A stretch of DNA of 64,000 bases from Undaria pinnatifida (taxonomy: Eukaryota; Sar; Phaeophyceae; Laminariales; Alariaceae), in the NCBI GenBank assembly GCA_012845835.1, contig JABAKD010000008.1, positions 8,664,775 to 8,728,774 on the forward strand, read 5' to 3'. Each line of letters starts with the position of its first letter. The first letter of the stretch is position 1. The position numbers and the translations under genes are program-made. Shown piece after piece: positions 46,320 through 60,400 of this stretch. The notes beneath the pieces were generated by a model, which saw only the letters and a program-made list of their open reading frames with translations, was not told where the DNA came from and did not search any database.

Positions 46320-46620
46320 TCCTTTACCGCACAAGCTTGTTAGCGACGATGCGATTGTTGGTGAGGAAGGCCGCCAAACCCGTTCCTCTTTGGGCAGACA
46401 GGCTTGATGGTGACGGCTGGCACCTCGTCCTTTCTTAGAGGACAAGCTTGTTGGTGACGACGAGCTTGCAGGCGAGGACGGCCGGCCCACCCGTCCTTTC
46501 TTGGAGGACAAGCTCGTTGGTGACGGGACAATCGCGTTAAAAAACTATCCTTTTCAGAGGACGAGCTTGCCCGGTGACCATCGCCAAAACCTGTCCTCTT
46601 TAGAGGACAAGCTTGTTCGA
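46320..46620. repeat. Minisatellite made of the 3' end of the GH88-like gene
   Basis: Diverged units of AGGACAAGCTTGTTGGTGAC and variants recur five times (near 46320, 46440, 46500, 46560, 46600). The last unit is the true gene end, where AGAGGACAAGCTTGTTCGAG encodes the final residues and stop codon. The array lies immediately 3' of the coding sequence on the gene strand. Confidence 0.65.
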
Positions 46621-48207
46621 GATGACGAGCCAGTTGACCACGACGATGGTGCTAGCGCCTTCTGAGAGGTTGTCGTCTTCCCTGAAGAAGAACGCAACGC
46701 TCGTCACCTTCTCCCACGAACCGGTTGCCAGAGCGGTGGCATCGATCTCGAATTTCACCCTGTCACAAAACAGGTACGGTAGAGAGTGGCAGGCAGTGGG
46801 GGGAGAAGGGAGGGAGGAGATAGAGAGGGAGGGGGGAAGGGAGTGAGGGGCGGGGGGGGGGGGGGAAGAAGCGGTAAAAAGCGGAAGAGGAGCAGAAGGG
46901 GGAGGAGGAGGAGGATTGGGGGGGAGGGGGGGCAGTCAGCGGCGTATCGCACCCTGACTATTACAATACGACCAAGAAGAACCCTAAAGAAAAAAAAAGG
47001 GCCTGGAAGCTGGAAGTGACTACCGTACTCGTCATAAAGCAACCATCGCTCACCCTGCAACCATGCATTGCGTTGCCCTTGGGCGTTTATAGTCATGCTG
47101 TTGAAATTGGAAATTCTGTAGAAACGTTTATTGCGAGCTGTGTGCCCTATGCCCCAAACCCAACATAAGGAATAACTCCCCCGCCCCCCCAAAAAAAAAG
47201 CACGGGGGGGGGGGGCAAAGAGCAGAAACGAATTTAAGATCTGACAGCACAAGAATCACGGGGGGAAAGAGCAGGAAGAATATTTATGAACCTAAGCCTA
47301 GTTTTCCTCACGTGTTGTCCCCGACCACCCAGCCATCGACGGGGGCCTCCACGACGGCCTCCACCATCGCGCCGCTCTCGCTCTCGAGCACGAGGGTCCA
47401 GGGGGTGTACGAAGTGTTTCCGAGCCCAAGCGACAGCCTTCAAACGACGGGACAAGCAGTCAAGAAGAAGAAGACCATGTCAGATCACGATATTATACGG
47501 TACGGGGTGCGAGTACATAGCAAACCGGTCGGTGGTTGTGTGGTTAACGTTGGCAGTTCGCGGTTCGGATTGGTGGGCCGGGTTCTATCTGCTTAGGTCA
47601 ACCACGCCCTTGTTACAGGAGGCTTGACTTATCTCCCATCATGCAAATACGCGAGAAACGGGAACCAAAATTACAGCCGGTAGCGGGGTAATACCCTCCC
47701 CCCCTCCCCTCCCCCCACCGCCTTCCACAAGGGTTTCTCACCATACGACAACGGTTTCGTTAGGGTCCAAGTACGAGAGGTCCACGTCGGAATCGAGCTC
47801 CGCGGTGCCGTACACGATGGAGGCCATGTCTCCCGCCGCCAGTGAACTCGTCGGCGACATGGTGCTCTGAAACGAAGACGGGGAAAAAATCACGCGCAAA
47901 GCAAACGTAACGCAAACAAACGGAATAAGGTATGGACAAGACAGGACACGCAAGGCAAAAACAACAAACGAAATCAGCAAAGCAAACGAACAAAAACCAC
48001 GGCGATGGCAGCAGGAGCAGCAGTAACAGCACCAGTCGTAGTAGCCTTTAGGGCAGCAGCGATAACATCACTAGCAGCAGCAGCAGCAACAACAACAACG
48101 ACGACGACAACGACACCAACAACAGCAGTAGCAGCAGGGGCAACAACAAAAACGACAACAACAATCCAACAACAACAACGACCAGCAACAGCAACAGCAA
48201 CAGCAGC

Positions 48208-48258
<51 letters not shown>

Positions 48259-48259
48259 G

Positions 48260-48303
<44 letters not shown>

Positions 48304-48339
48304 CCAAACGAAAACAAACAACAACGAAAACAACAACGA

Positions 48340-48381
<42 letters not shown>

Positions 48382-48401
48382 CTACAACGACAACTACAAC
48401 T

Positions 48402-48474
<73 letters not shown>

Positions 48475-51400
48475 CTATCCAAACGAAAACAACAACAACA
48501 AAGCAACGCTACCGCTACCTCTACCATTAACAGTGCTTACCGAAGACGTGGACGGCACAATCGGGGTCTCCCCTTCGCCAGAAGAGGCTCCCACCGCAGC
48601 CGGAGAAGGAGTGTTCGATTCCAAAGATGCGAAGTCCTGCGGTCGGTACAGATACACCATATACACCACACCGACGGGGAAAAAAAACACGACACACAAT
48701 ACACTCAGCATACCAGTATACATAATATGACAACTGTTTGGGGGATATGTTAGCAGAGGGGGGAGGGGGATGGGGAGGGGGAGGGTCCCCAGACTCGAAG
48801 TCCTGCGGACGGTACAGACACCATACCAACTGAAAAAAAAAACGACAGAAAACAAAATAGTAATTTACGTGTACCAGGAAATGACCGGGTTCGTTAGCGC
48901 AGAGGTTCGCAAGAACAACAGGAGACAGGTGATAGGCATCTCCACTCCCATTCGATCAGGTGTCTTCGCGACGTGAAAGTTTTGGACGCTAAAGCCGCTT
49001 TTCTTATATTTCTACCTAACTGCATATAACGAAGCGAGGAAGGGGGGAGATTGGGAGGGGGGGGATTGGGAGGGGGGGGAAGGGGAAGGGTCGAAAAACT
49101 CATGTGGGGGGGGGATTGGGAGGGGGGGGGGGGGGGGGGGCGTCCACAAACTCAGAAGTTCTGCGATCGATCCGGAGATACTATACCACCGACATCACAG
49201 CAGAAAAACAGCCAGTACATCAGGTAAGTGACAGTGATTTTGGGGGAAAGCTTTACGACAGGAGCGGGGGGGGGGGGTGATATGCTGGGGGGGAGGGGTG
49301 ATACGAGGGGTGTAACTATGACCACAAAACAAAACACACAAGATACAATGAAAGAAAAAAGAAAACAGACATAAACAAACAACAAAACAGAAGAGCAAAA
49401 AAGAAACGCGTCTCACCGGCGCCGTGGGTACGCAGTCGGGGTCAAGGAAAGCCACCTTCCCGTCCGCGACCGTCAACGCACAGAACTTCCCACCGGGCAG
49501 CTCTTGCAGACCGCGCCTCGGCCCGTGCCTGCAACATCAGCGCAACAACAGTGATCGAAAAAAATAACGAGAAGAGCGAGAATGTGAGCAACATCAACAT
49601 GGGCAAAATAAAAAAGACAGGACCAATAACAAGAACAAGAATACAAGGGGGAAGAAGAACAAGGGAGAAAAAAGGGGCAATGCTAGGGAGGCTGGGGGGT
49701 CTTGCAATATTAGATCGGTTACACATGCCCCATCCTTCGACCGCCCTACCAACAGTTGAGCACGATCCGAAACATCAACACATAAAGCCAATCACCCCCC
49801 CCCCCCCCCCCTAAGCACGCCTCACCGTGCCGAGACAATGCAGCGAATCCCCCTCCCCCAAAAAACAAAAAACAACGCCAAATCGCGTCCTTCTTCATCT
49901 ATTCAACCCTTGGTTGCTGTTCTTACTTTAGTGCCCTCCTGATATCTACCCCCCCCTCCGAAAAAAACGCCAAATCCTATTCTTTGTGTCTCACCCTGGG
50001 TTGCTTTCCTAGTGCCCTCCTGACCTCTATGTACCCTCTTTCTTTCCCCCCTACCAAACAAAAAAGCTAAATGGCGTAGATATTCGTACATCCCCCTGCA
50101 TGTTGTCCCTAGTACCCCTCCTGACCACTACTCCCCCCCCCCCACCCCCTCCCCTACCCAAAAAAAGGAAAACCCTGGTTGCTGTTCCTGGCACTCTCTG
50201 ACCTTTAGCCCCCTCCCCCCCCCCGAAAAAAAAAAAACACCAACTAATGAATGTCCTTCGTGTCTCACCCAGGGCCGCCGGTCATAGTGTTCTTCGGGCC
50301 GCTGGGGCGCTGGGGTCCGTTGCGGCCGGAGACCCTGCCCCTGCCGCCACGCCCCCCCCCCTTTCCGCCGACTCTGGCAGTGGTGGTGGTGCCGCCCACG
50401 GACACCTTGAGGCCCTGCTCCCGCCAGAGGAGGATGGACGGTGCTAGGTGCTGGTAGCGTATCTGCCACAAACGAAACGCGGAAATTTGAAAGGACAGGA
50501 AAGGAAATGGAAAGAAATGGAAAGAAAAGGAAGGGAAAGAAAGGGAAGGGTAAGAAAAGGAACAGACGTGATGGCAAGAGAACAAGGGACAGTTCGTCAA
50601 CGCTCACGAGCAGCAGCAACACGGGAACAAAACGAAACAAGATAACAACAAAAGCAAAAGCAAAACGAAAGCAAAAAAAATCACGAGCCGCAGTGCGGCG
50701 GGGAGGGGGGGGCGACAACGCATGCCGCTTTGCTAACACAACGCGGGCCACAACAGCAAAAAACGTCCCAAAACAAAAAAAAAAACAGGCGCGAGGGATG
50801 AGAGCCTTGTTTTGTCAGTCCCGTACCTCACACCAACGCTGCCGCCGCCACCACCATAGCCATCACCCCCTCCCTCCCCCTATCCACGCGACCGCTGCTA
50901 CCACCACCAGCAGCGACGCCTTCTACCCTAGAGGTACCATTTTTTGCTCTTTTCTTTCTCAATTTCATGACTCCCCAAACCCCGTACAGTACACGCCCGC
51001 CAACAAGCAACTCCTATTTGTTATGAGCCTCGGATTCTTACTGTGACACCACCCTTCAACAACCTTGAGCATACGCTATTGTATAGGATCGTGGTGTAGC
51101 GCTTGCCGCCGCTGAGCACGATGTCTTAGTCCAATTTCCTCAAGCGTCCGCCCAAAAGAGAACACCACTTTCTTATTGGGCACGTTTCTTAGGCGGGCCT
51201 ATACTGTATCGTATCGCTGGGAAGTCGCGGGGGGAGGGGCGTACTCATTTGTTGCTTGCCTTAGCCATTTGACGATGGACCACGCATCCCTTTCGAGGCG
51301 GAGCAAGTAATGGGGGGGGGGGTTCCGTATTATAGCCAGAACATGAGATTTCTCATCGGGCTGCAATTTTCAGTTTTCAAATAGAATGTATTTTTTTTTT

Positions 51401-54400
51401 TTTTTTTTGGGGGGGGGGGGGATTTGGGCATAAGAACCCCTCAAGTGAGGCAGGCAAGCCTCAGGAAACAAACTTGGCGCACCTCCACCGTAACGTGTGT
51501 CCAATCGCAGCATCACCCCCGCCCCCCGCCCCCCCCTTCCTCCGCAACCACCATCAAACCCCAACTCCCCTGACTTTTGTCAGTCTCAGCTTGTGTGACT
51601 AATACCCCTACCCCCCCCCGCCCCCGCCCCCCCGTCTCTCTCAAACCCCAACCCCAATCCCCAAGCCATCACTCACCATGGCTTCGAGCAGGAAGTAGTC
51701 GCCGAACACGGCCCCCACTTCCGGATCTCCCCATCTAGCGGTGGCGCGGCGCAGGATTGATTGCCACCCGTCCGAGGCGTTCGGCAAGTAGTAGTCCGCC
51801 GAGAGCACAGCGAATATGTAGTCCTGAGCCTTCATCAGGTACGACGGGTCCTCTGTTTCCATGTTTCGCGTTAGGTAGGGGGGGGAGGGGAGGGAGCAAG
51901 GGGGGGAGCAGGGAGGGTGGTGAGCATTGGTACCTGGTGTAGTCTTTGTGTTGACATCGCACCAGCACCCAACTCCAACGCCATCTCCAACGCCAACAGC
52001 AAGCGCAAAGCGTTGCCAACCGCCACGTTCACCGCCCACCGCTGCCCCCCCCCCCCCCCCCGCCATCATCTCACCCTTGAACTATAATCATTAATCAACC
52101 CCCCCCCCAACCCCCTGCCGCAAAGCTTCGTGCAAGCAATGCCTGTCTGGTCGGTATCAAAACCCGAACTTCTCTGTTCCGGCATTGTAAGGATGCGACT
52201 ACGGCTGCGCAGGACAGCGATTACCCCCCCCTCCCCTCCCCCAAACAAATACAACAAACCAACCAAAGGCAGAATCAAAAGGCAGCACCACTACCAACAG
52301 CACTGACCGGTGTGGAGGAAGATCTCAATGAGAGCCGAGGCAACGATGGCAGAGGCCGAGCTGTCCTTGCCGTTGAGGGTCTCGTTCACAGGGGCGTCGA
52401 AGTCGGCGGGAGGCACAAGGTCTGACGGAATGTTGTCCTCCCAGTAGCTGATGTGCACAAGGCAGTAATGGTGGCGGTGGTGGCGAGGGGGGGCGGGACG
52501 AGGTAAGCAAACAGCGGAGGCGGGGTGGAACCGGGACGAGGTAAGCAACCAGCGCAGGTGGGGCGGAAGAGGGGGGAAAAATAAAGCTTAAGCTCGCGAC
52601 ACTTTCACGTATTTCCATACAACAAGTCGTGTGTCAATTTTACTCATTTGTTCGCAATCCAGCGTTAGTTGGTGTGTCCTTCAGTTCCCGTGGAAGCGCT
52701 AGCGCGAGTTTTTCCCCACCGGCGGTCCTCGTTACTACTCCTGGAGCGCTATTAATAGCTAGCTGCCGATATCGGCGGATGCGCGAGTATGTCGACCCGA
52801 CCTTACTGAACTATGATGCAAGTATGCTGACCCTGGCACAGGCTAGTTCTAAGGGGAGTCGCCGACCTATATCCTTCCGGTCGCCCCGGCGGCGTATCAG
52901 GTTATCCTCGAGCCTGGTTTAGGTCAGTTTCGTGAGTTCGAGCCCCGCCGAGCGCATACTCGTATATAATTTCGTTGGGACTTTTTCTTGAGCACAATTT
53001 GACTTGCGGAAAGCGCGAGAGCGTGAGTTAGCAACACTCGATGAAAAATCGACGAGCAGTGGGATTGCTGAACCCTGTGCGCGATAAATATTGAAGGCAA
53101 GGACCGAGGGGGGAAAGGGACGACACCTGTAACCACGGCTTGTCCAGAAGCTGGAAAGTAGATGTGTGAGGGAAAAAAGCAAAGCCTTAATGAGGACACA
53201 CCCAGTAATACGCGCGATCGGTGTATCACACACAGCCCGCAAACATGAGTTTCGACGACATCTTCGGTATCACAGCTGGAGTGTATTTCAATTTTCTATA
53301 ATAAATATGAAGTATGCAGCAACGTGTCAGCATTTCGATTTAGCCCGTGACCGGCAAAAAACCAAAGCGGCAGTCCGAAAAGTGGAATATCGAATGTTGC
53401 TCTCATCTCACCCGAGCAGGCCGAGAGACCTTTCAAGGAACCTCGGCTCTCCCAAGTAGCGGTAGATCATAGCGTATCCGTAGATGGACCACGTGTGGCC
53501 CCTGGTCCAGGTGCTGTTGTCGGAGTATCCTTGGTACGTTCCTGCGCAAGGACGGACATTGTTCGTAGACAAAAAAAAAAGACAGCCGCAATCAGCACAA
53601 GACTGTTCATTTTTTCCTTTTTTTTTGTCATCACTTTTACTCTCCAGCTCAAAACCCGCAAGAGGTTTTACCCCTCAGCGATCTTCCGGACGAGCCGTGG
53701 TCGCAGGTGTCTTCCCTTCCTTCCGGTGCATGCCTTCCTGCATAGGATTCAGCATTCCCACTCTTTTCAGTTCACTACACACTTAGTGCAGTTGTACCTG
53801 TAGTTGGTTCCAGCACACATCACACATTGTTATTTTATTTAAAAAAACATGTACTCCGTATTTATTTGTTTGCCTCCATTCCTACACAACGTTTTACAGT
53901 CAGTTATAATATCTCCATACCTTCCTTTCAATAGTGCGGACCACGTCCTCGTATCGCAGTAACATCAAATTACTACGAGAGCAGCAAGTAGGGCGAAAAC
54001 AAGAACACGTATGCCATGTACGCATTCACTAAGTATATGTGTGATACGGCATCATACCAGGTATGAATGTAAGTGCGACACCACGCGCACCTTGTTCGAC
54101 GAGATCGCCGGTGTCGGGGTCGTAGTCGGCGACGTGGAAAGTGCTGTTGTCGTCGCGCACGATGTCCTTCCAGGTGGTGTCGGCGTGCCTATCATCAGCA
54201 TGTTCAGCGAAGCCAGACCAAACGCGAGAAACAGAAAAAAGAAAAAAAACGAACACGATGCAAGCAGTCGGTTTAAGGGGTGAGATGAGAGGCTTCTTCC
54301 TCACTTAACCCCGTTTAGTAGAGCCCCAAACCCCATCCCCTACCCACATCCCAATACTAATTTCAAGTAATATGTCCGACGATTTCGGGCTGAAATCAGA

Positions 54401-57400
54401 ATGGCACTCATTTCGACGATTTCGGGTCACAATCAGAATAGCACTCATTTCGACGATTCGACGATTTCGGGTTAAAACCAGAATGACTCTCATTTCGACG
54501 ATTTCGGGTTAAAATCAAAATGGTTCTCATATTGACGATTTACCTCTCATTTCGACGATTTCGCGTTAAAATCAGAATGGCAATCATTTCGACGATTTCG
54601 GGTTGAAACCAGAATGGCTCTCATTTCGACGATTTCGGGTTAAAACCAGAATGGCCCTAATTCCGACGATTTTGAGTTAAGGGAGCCCCGCCATTCAGAA
54701 AACAGAATACAGTCATCTACCCATATTAAGACCACCTCGTGACAAGCCAACCAAGGTGGTCTTATCTCTTGCTACTGCAAAAATCATCCCATACTAATTC
54801 TAAGTAGTTTATATTTGCGAACAAGCCGATTTAACTGGTCTTATCTCTACTATGGTCTTAACCGGATGGTCTTGAAACGGGTACACCACTGTAGCCAAAA
54901 AAAAAAGTGCTACGTAATACCTCCATCGTATCACAGCGCACGTCAGGAGTGCCGCTGTTGTTATGTGCACCTCGAGATTTCGGGCTCGCGAGGGTAGAGT
55001 CCCTACCATACTTCTCTCTACTTTTTGGGCTCCAACGTAAGCTAGAAGGTCCCTTCGCACAACAACAACGACAACGTCAACAAAACCACAACAACAACAA
55101 CAACATCAACGCAAGAGACTCAACCCCCCCCTCCCCCCCTCGCCATCGCCAACAAACAAAAGAAACAAACTCGCTTCGAACAACGACTGAGCGTATGAAC
55201 TAAGAAATCAACGCCATTTCGCGCTCACCCAGCAACATCTTCGGCGTAAGACTCGGGCCCTCCGTTAGCGCTGGCCCAAAGCATGATCTCCATGTTCATG
55301 ATCATGTCCACGTTCACCGCTTGCAACCACTCCGGCCTAGAGCTAGGCTCCGACCAAGACCAAAAGGCGGGGATGTCTTCCTGTTATATACGTTGCCACA
55401 TTATTGATGCGCCACACGGAGAGGGACGGGGCGTTGTAGAGGACCAGGAGGGCAGCAAGGGGGGGGGTGGGGGGGAGAGGAGGGAAGGAGAGGGGAGGGG
55501 GGTGGGGGGAGAGGAGGGAAGGAGAGGGGAGTGGAAGAGGGGGAGGGGGGGGAAGGGAAAGCCGGAGGTGCAGAAGGGGAGGGGCGGAGGGATGCTCGTT
55601 CAGCATTCGTACATCAGTAGCATAGTATGTTCTCAGTGGTATTTGCACAACAGCAGTCTGCGCTCCGAAAAAAAAACGGCTTAGTGTTCGTACCACCACC
55701 TGATTTTGCACACCAAGGTACAAGTGACATCATGTCCATACTATGTACAACATTCCAGCATTGGCAAGAAAAAACAAACACAGCCTCCAAAAGCAGTGCT
55801 CAGTCAGTTTTTTTTTGTTAGAAAAAGGGCCCTTACCGCCCACTTGAAGTCGTACAGCGAGTCGGCTCCCTGGAGGACCCTCTCCTTGTACTCCGCCCTC
55901 ATGGTTTCGTTGTCCGACAGCCTGTACCCTTGGCCGAAGGAGTTAAGCACCTTCACCACACACCGTAGGGAAGGAAAGGACAAAGGGGGACATGGTCGGA
56001 CAGGACAGGACAGGGCAGGGCACAGCACAACAGCAAAACGTATCACAGCTTAGCACAGCTCAGAGCAAGAACGCAACCATCGCAGGAAACCTCGTGAGGG
56101 GGGGGGGGCGGGGGGGGGGGGAGGGGGGATGACTCACCAAAACATGCCATCGCGCAATATTTGAGGGTTCATCTACGGATGTACAGAATGATGCTATTAC
56201 CGCAGGATTTTTTGTTCTGTTTTTTTTTTTATCCTCCGGCGGATGGGGAAAAATAAAGCTTAACCCCTCAAGAGCCCCCGAACCCCTCCCTATACTAAAC
56301 CCCAGTAATTTTGTCCCCAAAAAGGGGTTTCCAGTTGTAAAGGGGTTAAGCTTACCACACTTCCACGATTTTCATACCCGTCGCGTGTCGATTTAACTCA
56401 ATTGCATTCGCAATCCAGCGCTAGCTAGCGTATCCTTCGGTTCCCACTTATAGCGATAGCGTGTAGGAATATTAATATTTACAGCAGCCGACCCCCCCCC
56501 ATAGAAAACACACAGTGGTAACTGCAGCAACACTGCAATGTATTACACATGCATGTTTTGAAAAATTAACTTCGCTAAGCACGTCAGCTGGGAGTTCGGT
56601 AAAATTTAGGGTCGATACTCATCTTTGAAATATGCATGAAACACGTGCCGCTCGTTTGCCCTACGGATGCTATCAGGGTGAACATCAACAGCCAATTGTA
56701 ATGACATCATATGTTCGTACGGGACGTTGTACCAAACATACCATACGTGTGAGATTCTATTACTTACCTGGAATCCGAGGTCGTTGTCGTCAAGCAGCTC
56801 CACGCCTTCCAGGTTCTTGTTGAACCTCTCACCCGTCGTCTGCCGTTACACGTAACCGTCCGTCCGATCACCGATCGACCCATCAACCGGTAGAGAGAGA
56901 GAGAGAAAGAGCGAGCGAAAGGAAAAGCGGGGAGGAATAAAGAGAGAGAAAAATGACTTTTACGTGAAACGGCGAACGCCAGGGCCGAGCCGAAAAATGC
57001 TGGCAAAAAATTAGCAAGCCAATGATATTTTCCAGCGGAAAAAATAAATGCATGAGGAGCATGAGCGTGATACGGCGAGAACCAGCGTCACACCTAGCAC
57101 TACCAACCCAAACTCGGAAGTTAACTCTAATAACCCCATATCGGAAGGTAACTCTAATAACTCCAACTCGGAAGGAATCAAGACAGGCGAGAAACGCGGC
57201 TGCGCCGCTGTTCAATGTTTTTTTTCTATTTTTATTACGATCTACGGACCGCCAGATGGTCCTCGGCCAATTGCCGGGACCAAAAGCTACCCCTCGAAGA
57301 TCCGCGCGGCCAGATTGTTACGTCTACTGCCGTCAAACGTGTCGGTTGACGGCATTCTTGCCTCTTGACGGACTTGACGGACAGCCGTCCAAGCACTCCA

Positions 57401-60400
57401 CACACTGAAACTAGTATGACAAGTCCAAAGACGCTTTGACGGGTCAAAACTAGACCGTCACCCGGCACCCTTGTCTAGACTGCTGCAGGAATTAGACTAC
57501 AAGACGAGAAAATAATGCTCGCGCCATGCTAGTGTTTGTTGTTCTCACAATAACTCGCACAACCATATGTATGTACTATAATACTAGTGCTGTAAATAGC
57601 GGACGATCGATTACCCCGTTAACGCAAACAAAAACAAAAAGAAAAAACATCGGGACCGCTCAGCCAACTGAGCAGAAAACTAACACTACTATTATGAGAT
57701 CAACTACATCAGGCCATCACAACCATTTGGCCACGACCGGTACCCCAACGGTTCCCTTCGAGCGCTGCTTCTTCGAAAGTTAACGCCTTTACAACTGGAA
57801 ACCTCTTTGAGGACGAATTTACTTGAAGTTAGTATAGGGAGAGATTTTGGGGCTCTAAAGGGGTTAACAGTTTATAAGAGCCCCCCCCAACCATTTTGTA
57901 AAAGCTATTGGTCGGCATAGACTTTCTGTCATGCTATCAACAGAGTCAATGCGGTCGTCTGTCGTGGGCGGACCCATAGCCGGCATATCTCTACCACTCC
58001 CCACCAGGCATAACAGAGGACACGTCGGCCAAGAACAAGCAAACCCTACTGGCTATGAGCCTCGGATTCTTACTGTGACACCACCCTTACAACAACCTTC
58101 AGTATACGCTATAATATACGTAGGATTTAGCGCAGCGCGCGCCGCTGAGCACGATGTCTTGGTCCGATTTCCTTAGAGTTCCCTCAAAAGTGAGCGTTTA
58201 GGCATTTACTTAATTGGCGGGCCAATACTGTACGAAACTTATATGGCGCATTGTCGGAGGCACGGGTGAGTTGGTGGGTGGGTGGGTTTTGGGTGGGTCG
58301 GGTGGATGGGTGGGAAGATGGGTGCGGGCAGTGAGTGGGGGGTAGGGGGGGGGGGGGGGGGGGGTAGAGCGTCATTTCGATTATCCTGGATGACCAAATA
58401 ACATTCCACCAAACGTGTAAAAATCAAGTCACGAGCATTGATCCCCCCCCCCGGTCTCTATACTGCATCCTATATGCCAAAATCACCACAGCAGTCACCA
58501 ACACTCTGTTGTTACTGCTGAAGGTTGTAGGTTGTAGGGCAGGGGGGGGGGGGGGGGCGGTGAGACCCCAGCCGAAGAGGTCGGCGAGACACAAAACACA
58601 CCAAAAAGAACGAAAAAGTGAACAAAGAATTAAAAACGAGTAATCGATCTGGAACAAGATTTTCAACGTAGAAGGCAGAAGCAAAAAAAAGGAGGCGAAG
58701 ATGACCTGATACGCCACCGGGAAGTAGTACCTGGTATTTTCAAGTCCGTTTGATATCGCAATTTGAACCATACCACCACCAATAAAAAGCCTCGTTACGT
58801 ATGCACAACATCGGATACCAAAGCTAATTTTCCCACGGCAGTACGTATGGAGGGGGAGTGCAGGTGGAGGGGATGGGGGTGGGGAGGGGGGAAGGGGAAA
58901 GGAAGAGCGGTGGGGTCTTACCTTCCATACGTCCAATCCGGTAGCCTCGTACTGCAGCCAGAACATTCCAGCGACCATGCCGCTGCGCGCGATAAAAAAA
59001 AAAAATGGACGTCGGCGATCGAATTAAGCCCGAGCGGGTCGCACAAAAAGGAGGGTGGGTAGGGTGGGTACAAAATTAAGTCAGCTGCAAGGGTAACAAG
59101 AAGTGCACATATATGTTGAGGCATTGTACTGGGATCAACCATTGTACTGGGATCAACCATGAGTACACCAAAACTAGTTTCTCTACGAATAAACTTCCAG
59201 GTACTAAATAAACATGCCCTTGGGAGGTGTTTACCGGCAGGCGGGAGGGTCACGGGGGGAGGAGGGGGGGGGGGGGGGGGGAGGGGCGCACTCATTTGTT
59301 GCTTGCCTTAGGTCATTTGACCATTGACCACGCATCCCTTTCGAGACGGAGCACCGTTCCTACTCCTAGAGACACCTCCAACATTCGAGCGCTCATTACG
59401 TTACTTCTATATACCACATAAAAACGTATTGCTTATCTTATCTCCTTCCTCTTTGGCCATGAGGGCAGCGGAGGGGAGGGGGTGGGGGGGGGGATTTGGC
59501 AGCGGCCACTGAAACCGCCAACGGCTGGAAGCCGAACATCAACCAAAAAGGCAGCAGCAGCAACAACAACAACAACAACAACACGGTACAGGAACGAATC
59601 ATTGCAATCATCTTTAGGTAGTTGGGGAATAATACGATGCAAAAAAAAAAACTAAGTGATCATACCGGTAGTACCCGAGGGTAACATATATAGGAGCACG
59701 CGATAACCACACCCCCGTCTCACATAAGCAGACCGGTCGCCCCTGTGGTGTAATGGTTACCCTCGAATGCTCCAGAACCAATCCTAGTAGCATTCGAGGA
59801 TAACCCCTAATAGACCACCGGGCGACCGATCTCACGTGGGTCGGCCTTTTGAGGTAATGTGCGGAAACACAAAATCAAACAAATCAACCGCTGAGAGCGC
59901 CTAGCAGCGTGGGTAGGCGCAATTCGGTGCGAGTCGACGCGGGCTGAAGTCTTCCCGCGATAAAAATGAAGGTGCGCAACGTAGTGAGGAGGGGGAAGAA
60001 ACGCCCACTTAGCGACCCTAGATGTGAGTTTTGTCTATAAATAGGGAGGGAGAAAGAGAAACAAAAAATTGCGAAGATAGTAGATGGAACGAGCAAAATT
60101 ATATAACAGGTACCTGGTATTATATATCATATACCTGGTATAATATATATATATATATTTCCATCCCATATATTATCCTCGCACTACTCTCGCCCTCCCT
60201 CCCAGTAGTAACTCAGATCCGGGGTCGCATAGCGGGCCTTCTTACCCCCTCCTCACTACGGTATAACAACGCCTTCATTTTTATCGCGAGAAGAACTAAG
60301 CATCTTCTCTCGTCGTCAAAATGTAGGCCGTGAATACACATGTGGCGATGCAACGGAGGTACCGCTCGAGCAACTAACAGAAAGCTCGTATGTTAGCATC

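Larger units (their letters stand above)
37765..46599. other. Spacer between the two convergent genes
   Basis: It lies between the stop of the PDZ-cyclophilin gene (plus) and the stop of the GH88-like gene (minus). It holds MITE-C and MITE-B copies, a possible SINE-like piece, a 52-bp array and two TRIM-like elements. From 42450 to 46300 I saw only AT-rich DNA, poly-A/G runs and diverged GAGCCAGC-containing repeats (45250-46000). No gene is supported. Confidence 0.55.

Noticed and set aside
48005-48730. 241-codon plus-strand frame and three long minus frames of Thr/Asn, Val or Cys
   Set aside because: They are translations of a CAA-type array within a mapped GH88-gene intron.
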